Source: Hyaloraphidium curvatum (taxonomy: Eukaryota > Monoblepharomycota > Hyaloraphidiomycetes > Hyaloraphidiales > Hyaloraphidiaceae). Taken from it: DNA of 64,000 nucleotides. A program made the translations under genes and the position numbers. The stretch is taken from assembly GCA_025558095.1 (NCBI GenBank), contig JAIVFI010000023.1, positions 620,001 through 684,000 on the forward strand, written 5' to 3'. A model generated the notes under the pieces. The model was not told the origin of the DNA. It worked only from the letters and a program-made list of their open reading frames with translations, and did no database searches. The number at the start of each line of letters is the position of its first letter. Position 1 is the stretch's first letter. Of the stretch, positions 59,791 through 64,000 are shown piece after piece.

Positions 59791-61253
59791 GCCGCGCCGC
59801 CCGGCGCCGCACTCGGCTAGCTCGGGAGAGCGCGCAGAGGCCGGTGATGGTTGCCCGCCGCGCCGCGGAGGCGGGGGGGCGCCGGCGGGTGATGCTCAAA
59901 GCAGAGAAACGGCATCCGCGCTGCGGCGATGCCACGTCCCCTCCACCCGCACCCCGTGATGCCGTCGCGCCCGCCGCCGGAAAGGCAAAAATCGCCTTAT
60001 GCTCCTCTCAATATTTGAACGGCGGGGTGATGCCGCTGAAGCCAGCACTCGGATGCAACACCGACGATGGCGAAGCCTTGCGGTCAGGCACCGGTCCCCC
60101 CCGAGTCAGATGGCCGTTTTCCACCCTCAGCTTGGTTCCGCCCTATTCAAACTAATGATAGCTCCAGGACGAGGCACCCATCAGGCCTTAACTGAACCGG
60201 CCGTTGCAACCGGACCGCCGCAAGGTCCCCGCCCCGGCGCCCGTGCGGCCGGCCGGCCGCACTCAGCATCAGGTGCCGTACAGAGCCTCGTTTCCGATTG
60301 TACATCTTTCGAATATACCGTCCGGCCCGGTAGTGCTGCATATCCATCGGTTCCCATCGTCCACTTGGCCGGCCGACCCCATCCGACTTTCCCCGATCGC
60401 CCCATCACCCCTGCCGCTCCCTGCCCCACCCCGACGCACGGCACCCTTCCTCGGAGCCCATCTCAATCACGAAAGCCCACATTCGGAGCCCCACCGTCGC
60501 CCGGACTGCCGGGGGCAACTCCCCCTCCGGTCCCTTCCGCCCCAGCCACATCCCCAACCCGCCTCCCCGAACGGCCCGTCTGCCGCGCCGGGGGGCCATC
60601 GATGGTACCTGTGGATGGGTATATCTAGGTTGATGGATGACACGGGGTGAGGATGGAGGGGTGAGAGGGGGATGATGCTTCGTGGGGACGCCGCCGCGGC
60701 ACCCGATCCTCCGGAACGGGCGAGCCGTTCCGCGGACGCTCCCGGCAGCGAAACTCGGCACCGGTCGGCGGCGCAGCTGCCCGAGGGCTGGATGGGCTCG
60801 GGACCGGGATGGATGCCGTCCGGAGCCGGCGGGTGGCCGCAGGATCACGCGCGATCAGCTGGGCGCGCTTGGCCGCAGGCGTCGAGGGTTCCAGGTGGCT
60901 TCGCGGCCTGGTGCCACGAACGAATAGGGGAGATGGATAAGACATCAAAACCTCAGCCGCTCTTTGCTCCCCCCGGGCCGACTGATGCGAGATGGTAAGG
61001 GCGGGAGGGAGTGCCACTGCCCTCGTCTCCCACGGCCTACAGCGTTCTGCGGTCCTTACACGGCCGGAAACAGTAAATTCCGTCTTCTCCAACCATCTTT
61101 CTCCGCCGCCTTCGGGCATCGATGCCGGGAAACGCCCCGCCCCGCGACAGAGACGGCCACTTCAGGGTCCCCACACGAGCGCCATCGCACCCTGTGCCCC
61201 TGAACTCCACGAATCTCTTCCCCGTGCCTCATTATCCCCCTGCGCAAACAACA
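59791..61253. other. long divergent intergenic region
   Basis: About 1.46 kb between divergent starts (SWIRM-like gene on minus, small helical gene on plus). Open frames exist on both strands, but translations are low-complexity Pro/Arg-rich noise. No RNA gene recognised. Confidence 0.45.
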
Positions 61254-61830
61254 ATGGCCGACGCCCCCGCCACCGGCTCCTGTACGCCCCGCCCCCCGCC
61301 CGCCGTACGTCGCCCGCAGCTGCCTAAAATCCGACCCCCGGGAACAGCCCTGAAGGACGGAATCAAGAGCCTCCTCGAGCACCTCCAGACCGACAAGGGC
61401 AAGGAGACCCTCGGCAGTGCGCCCCCCCCCCTCCGCGCAGACTGCAGTGCGGTAGCTGATCCCCGGCCGCCCCACGCAGAGATCGGCGAGGCGCTGCAGG
61501 ACCCGCGCGTCAAGGAAAAGCTCGCAGGTACCCTCTTTCCCTTGCCCTTCCGCGTGGCGAGATTGACCCCGCGCGCGTATGCAGAGCTCAAGGACAAGTG
61601 GGACCACCTCGACAAGGACAAGCTCAAGGAGAAGCTTTCGGAGCTCGGTTCCGCTTTGGACAACCCCGAGAACAAGGACGCCATCGCGCGTACGTCCTCC
61701 CCTCCAGTCTCCCCACGAGGAAGATGCTGATGGTTTGGGTGCCGCAGAGCTCAAGGAGGCGTTCGCGAGCGGGGACAAGGCCAAGGCCGAGGCGGCGATG
61801 AAGGAGATCGCGGAGAACCAGAAGGACTAG
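61254..61830 (+). CDS. small highly charged helical protein
   Basis: Proposed exons 61254-61281, 61348-61416, 61480-61527, 61585-61689 and 61748-61830 give 110 residues. The spliced chain is almost wholly helical and Lys/Glu-rich: LKDGIKSLLEHLQTDKGKET, ALQDPRVKEKLAELKDKWDH, LDKDKLKEKLSELGSALDNP, AFASGDKAKAEAAMKEIAEN. The last four exons join smoothly (ctcgcag|AGCTCAAG occurs at two junctions, giving AELK and AQLK at similar repeat positions). The first intron (61282-61347, 3n) is the least certain. It resembles small chaperone-like or LEA-like proteins in composition; no family assigned. Confidence 0.65.
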
Positions 61831-62113
61831 GGGCGCCGGGAGGGATGTTGCTCTGCGGAGGGAAGATGGGGGGCCGCGGAACGAGTGCCGCGAGGCGCGG
61901 CGCGGGTCCGTCCTCTGATGAGCCGATGAGGTGCCGGCCTCTCTTCGAGCTCGGGGTCCCCTCGCTTTCATTGCCCTTCCGCTTTGCCCCCCTCCCCCTC
62001 TTCCCCTGGAACACATCCCGGTCTCGCAGTACTTGTCGGCCCCTCCCTTGCCCGTCCCGCCGCAATCCACTCCGCCCGAACCGCGTCCGCCCGCATGCCA
62101 CCCCCCACCCCCT

Positions 62114-62524
62114 TCAACCCCTCATGTGCACCGCCGCCGCCGCGATCCACGCGTTGCACCAGATCAGGAAGCTCAGCGCGCGCACCTCCCCCTCCTTGGA
62201 GTCCAATCCGTACGGGAAGGGCGGGTACAGGAAGCTCGTACCGTCGAGCAGCCCCGCGGCCAAAAGGCCGGCGCACACCCCGTGGATGATCTTGTCCTTG
62301 GGCACCCCGATCAGTTCGAAGCCCTTGATCGTGAGCCACGCGTTGGGCGGGCCGACGGCGAGCAGCGCCAATTGGGCGGCGGCGGGGGACAGCCCGAGGC
62401 CCCCGCCAACCGCGGAGAACCAGGTGTCCTTCAGGAGGCGGATAAAGACGAGGCCCTGCCCGTAGAGCGCGAGGCCGTAGAGGGCGGAGCGGATGCCGAG
62501 GGGGGAGGAGAGGAAGCCGGACAT
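62114..62524 (-). CDS. small integral membrane protein
   Basis: A single exon of 136 residues from Met 62524 (MSGFLSSPLGIRSALYGLAL). Four hydrophobic segments are visible: SALYGLALYGQGLVFI, SPAAAQLALLAVGPPNAWL, IHGVCAGLLAAGLLDG and ALSFLIWCNAWIAAAAVHM. KGFELIGVPKDKI sits in a loop. An upstream in-frame start at about 62569 is possible. Not recognised. Confidence 0.6.
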   Translation of the reverse strand: MSGFLSSPLGIRSALYGLALYGQGLVFIRLLKDTWFSAVGGGLGLSPAAAQLALLAVGPPNAWLTIKGFELIGVPKDKIIHGVCAGLLAAGLLDGTSFLYPPFPYGLDSKEGEVRALSFLIWCNAWIAAAAVHMRG

Positions 62525-62892
62525 GGCGCGGGATGTGGTCTTGGGGAGACGGTAGTTGGAGTCGATCAAAATAGGCCCTGAAAAGTCTGCGCGGAGTTAC
62601 CTGCGGATAGTCCGCAAGGGACCGTAGCAGCCATGTCCCTTCGGATGAGGTCGGACTCGTGCGTAGCAGAGACAATGGATGGATACATTGGAAGCTGGTT
62701 TCGATGTGTTGCTCCTTCGATGACGAGCTAGACGGCGGAAGCCGTCGCCTGGCAACTGCAAGACACTCGGCCAACCTGGACACAATCGGTGCCCAGGCAG
62801 ATGATCCAACGGGTCAGCAATCAAAATTCTAAATATGCTTCACAAGACGGGTTATCGCGCAGCATCGCATCCTCCGCGCAAGTGTCGCCGCA
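62525..62892. other. intergenic, no gene seen
   Basis: A spacer between two minus-strand genes. No coding exon was supported. Confidence 0.4.
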
Positions 62893-63867
62893 TCAGAGCT
62901 TCCCCTCGAACGGCAGGTACGTCCCGATCTCCAGCGGCCTCCCCTCCGGATCCCGGAAAAAGATCTCCCCCCCCCCCCCCCCCCGAATCAGCTCCATGAG
63001 CATGCCATCCGCCCGGTGAACCCACCTGCACTGCCTTGCTCTTCGGCAGCCCGAACCGCGTGTAGCTCACCCCCCACATCCGCAGCCGCTCCTCGGCGGC
63101 GTCGATGTCGCGCACCTGGAACGCGATATGCCGCCCGCGCCGGAGGGAGCGCGGGTCGAACTCGGATTCGGGGGCCGTATGCGGGGAGGGGGGGGCGGGG
63201 GTGTCGGGGAAGAACTCGGGGTCGGGGGGGAAGAGGTGCACCATGAGATTGCCGTGCTGCGGGGAGAAAAGGCGGCGAGGACGGGAGCAGTTGGCAGGAG
63301 GAAACGTGCCAGGCAGACGTGCGGCCAGGTGAAAGCGGTTTCCGTCAGCTCGAGTCCGCGGAGTTGGAGCACGGGGAACGCCCACCAGGAGCCAAGCGCC
63401 AGGGAACGGGAACTGAGGCCTCGGTATCCGGGTGAAGCCGAGCACGTTGACGTAGCTGGTCAACACGCGAGTCAATCGCGAAGTCGACAGAGATAGCGAG
63501 CACGCGACCGAGAGCGTCCGGCACGGAAAAGAACACAGTATCAGGCGAATCCGACGCGTCAGAACGCCGCTGGAACCCACAACGCCGCCGTCTTCTCGAT
63601 CTCCCGGCTGTCGAACGCGATGTGGTTGACGCTCTCGATCCCCACCGGTTCCGGTCCCTCGGCCGCCGTGTCCGCCGACGGCGCCTCGAACCGCACCGTG
63701 ACGAATTCCTCGCCCAGGTAGTTTGCCCCCCGGATCATGGTTGCCGGGCGCGAGCCGGGGGCGTCGGCGGGGAGGATGGCGCCGGCGGGGGAGACGGAGA
63801 CGGAGGTCGAGGACGCGATGCGGGGGGAGAAGGGCGGCACCGACGGCGATGCGGCCGCGGCGGACAT
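62893..63867 (-). CDS. glyoxalase/VOC-family protein
   Basis: Exons 63581-63867, 63386-63455, 63026-63256 and 62893-62964 sum to 219 residues. The paired beta-alpha-beta-beta-beta VOC fold is seen as VNHIAFDSREIEKTAAFYVN plus VLGFTRIPRPQFPFPGAWLL, then HGNLMVHLFPPDPEFFP, RHIAFQVRDIDAAEERLRMW and IFFRDPEGRPLEIGTYLPFE. His in NHIAF and RHIAF and the late Glu in PLEIG are the usual metal ligands. All four hallmark strings appear only after splicing. Family members include glyoxalase I, dioxygenases and fosfomycin-type thiol transferases; the substrate is unknown. The last intron (62965-63025) has an 18-base poly-G run directly before its AG. Confidence 0.88.
62967..62984. repeat. 18-base poly-C/poly-G homopolymer at a splice acceptor
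   Basis: The plus strand shows 18 consecutive C residues; on the coding strand this is poly-G immediately before the acceptor AG of the last VOC-gene intron. Confidence 0.95.
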
Positions 63868-64000
63868 TTGTGAACAATGGTTTGAGGGGCCGGGAAAGCT
63901 CGGACAGGCCGTAGGGTGAGTCGAGGTCCTGTCGATGGCCGGGCGAGTGCGGGCGCAACTGCAACCCGCTGTGCACCCCCAGCCGCGACTCTTCTTGAAA

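Noticed and set aside
1..64000. CRISPR arrays, tRNA or rRNA genes, bacterial operons
   Set aside because: No regularly spaced repeats, tRNA-like boxes or rRNA cores were seen; introns and gene content are eukaryotic.

Overview
This window reads as nuclear DNA of a GC-rich, intron-bearing fungus. The evidence is an alpha-aminoadipate reductase (LYS2) tail, which marks the fungal lysine pathway; a Zn2Cys6 transcription factor; and dense short introns (mostly 50-70 nt) whose junctions restore conserved motifs when removed. An IBTK-type ANK-RCC1-BTB protein, an FLVCR-type transporter and a hemerythrin-linked class III cyclase suggest an early-diverging (chytrid-like, zoosporic) fungus rather than an ascomycete or basidiomycete; that placement is inference. 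No tRNA, rRNA, CRISPR array or intact transposon was seen. Gene models were built by hand by splicing open frames at GT...AG (once GC...AG) junctions and checking that exon lengths sum to whole codons.

Layout. 1-6 kb: LYS2 tail, an F-box/LRR-like protein, a decayed coding fragment, and a secreted, probably GPI-anchored GH1 beta-glucosidase. 6-13 kb: a mitochondrial helical-repeat protein, an FLVCR-type transporter, a small secreted Cys-rich protein and a second mitochondrial helical-repeat protein. 13-19.5 kb: a transcription factor with two zinc clusters, an SDR with a probable 3' frameshift, a MYND protein with a frameshift, and an alpha/beta hydrolase. 19.8-26 kb: an IBTK homologue and the cyclase-hemerythrin fusion. 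26-31.7 kb: four same-strand genes (Baeyer-Villiger-type monooxygenase, SDR, SnoaL-like protein, glutathione S-transferase) that look like a small oxidative or detoxification cluster. 31.7-33 kb: gene-poor, with a 151-bp tandem repeat and a MYND remnant. 33-44 kb: a membrane protein, a diverged two-unit polyubiquitin, an F-box protein and a 2192-residue alpha-solenoid protein. 44-51 kb: a universal stress protein with a GC-AG intron, a BTB gene interrupted by a stop, a signal-anchored surface protein and an M8-like metalloprotease. 51-64 kb: a large Thr-rich type I membrane protein, a second copy of the secreted Cys-rich family, a decayed second BTB copy, a chromatin-type protein with SWIRM-like and duplicated zinc modules, a small helical protein, a small membrane protein and a glyoxalase-family protein.

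The most unusual items are the soluble coiled-coil/adenylate-cyclase/hemerythrin fusion (a candidate O2- or redox-gated cyclic nucleotide switch), the degenerate polyubiquitin lacking a normal Gly-Gly junction, the twin Zn2Cys6 protein, the paired secreted Cys-rich family with a conserved intron, two BTB paralogues broken within a few codons of the same site, and an internal exon duplication in the SWIRM-like protein. Splice donors strongly favour GTGGGN, and many introns are 3n and stop-free, so naive open-frame reading would give wrong proteins.
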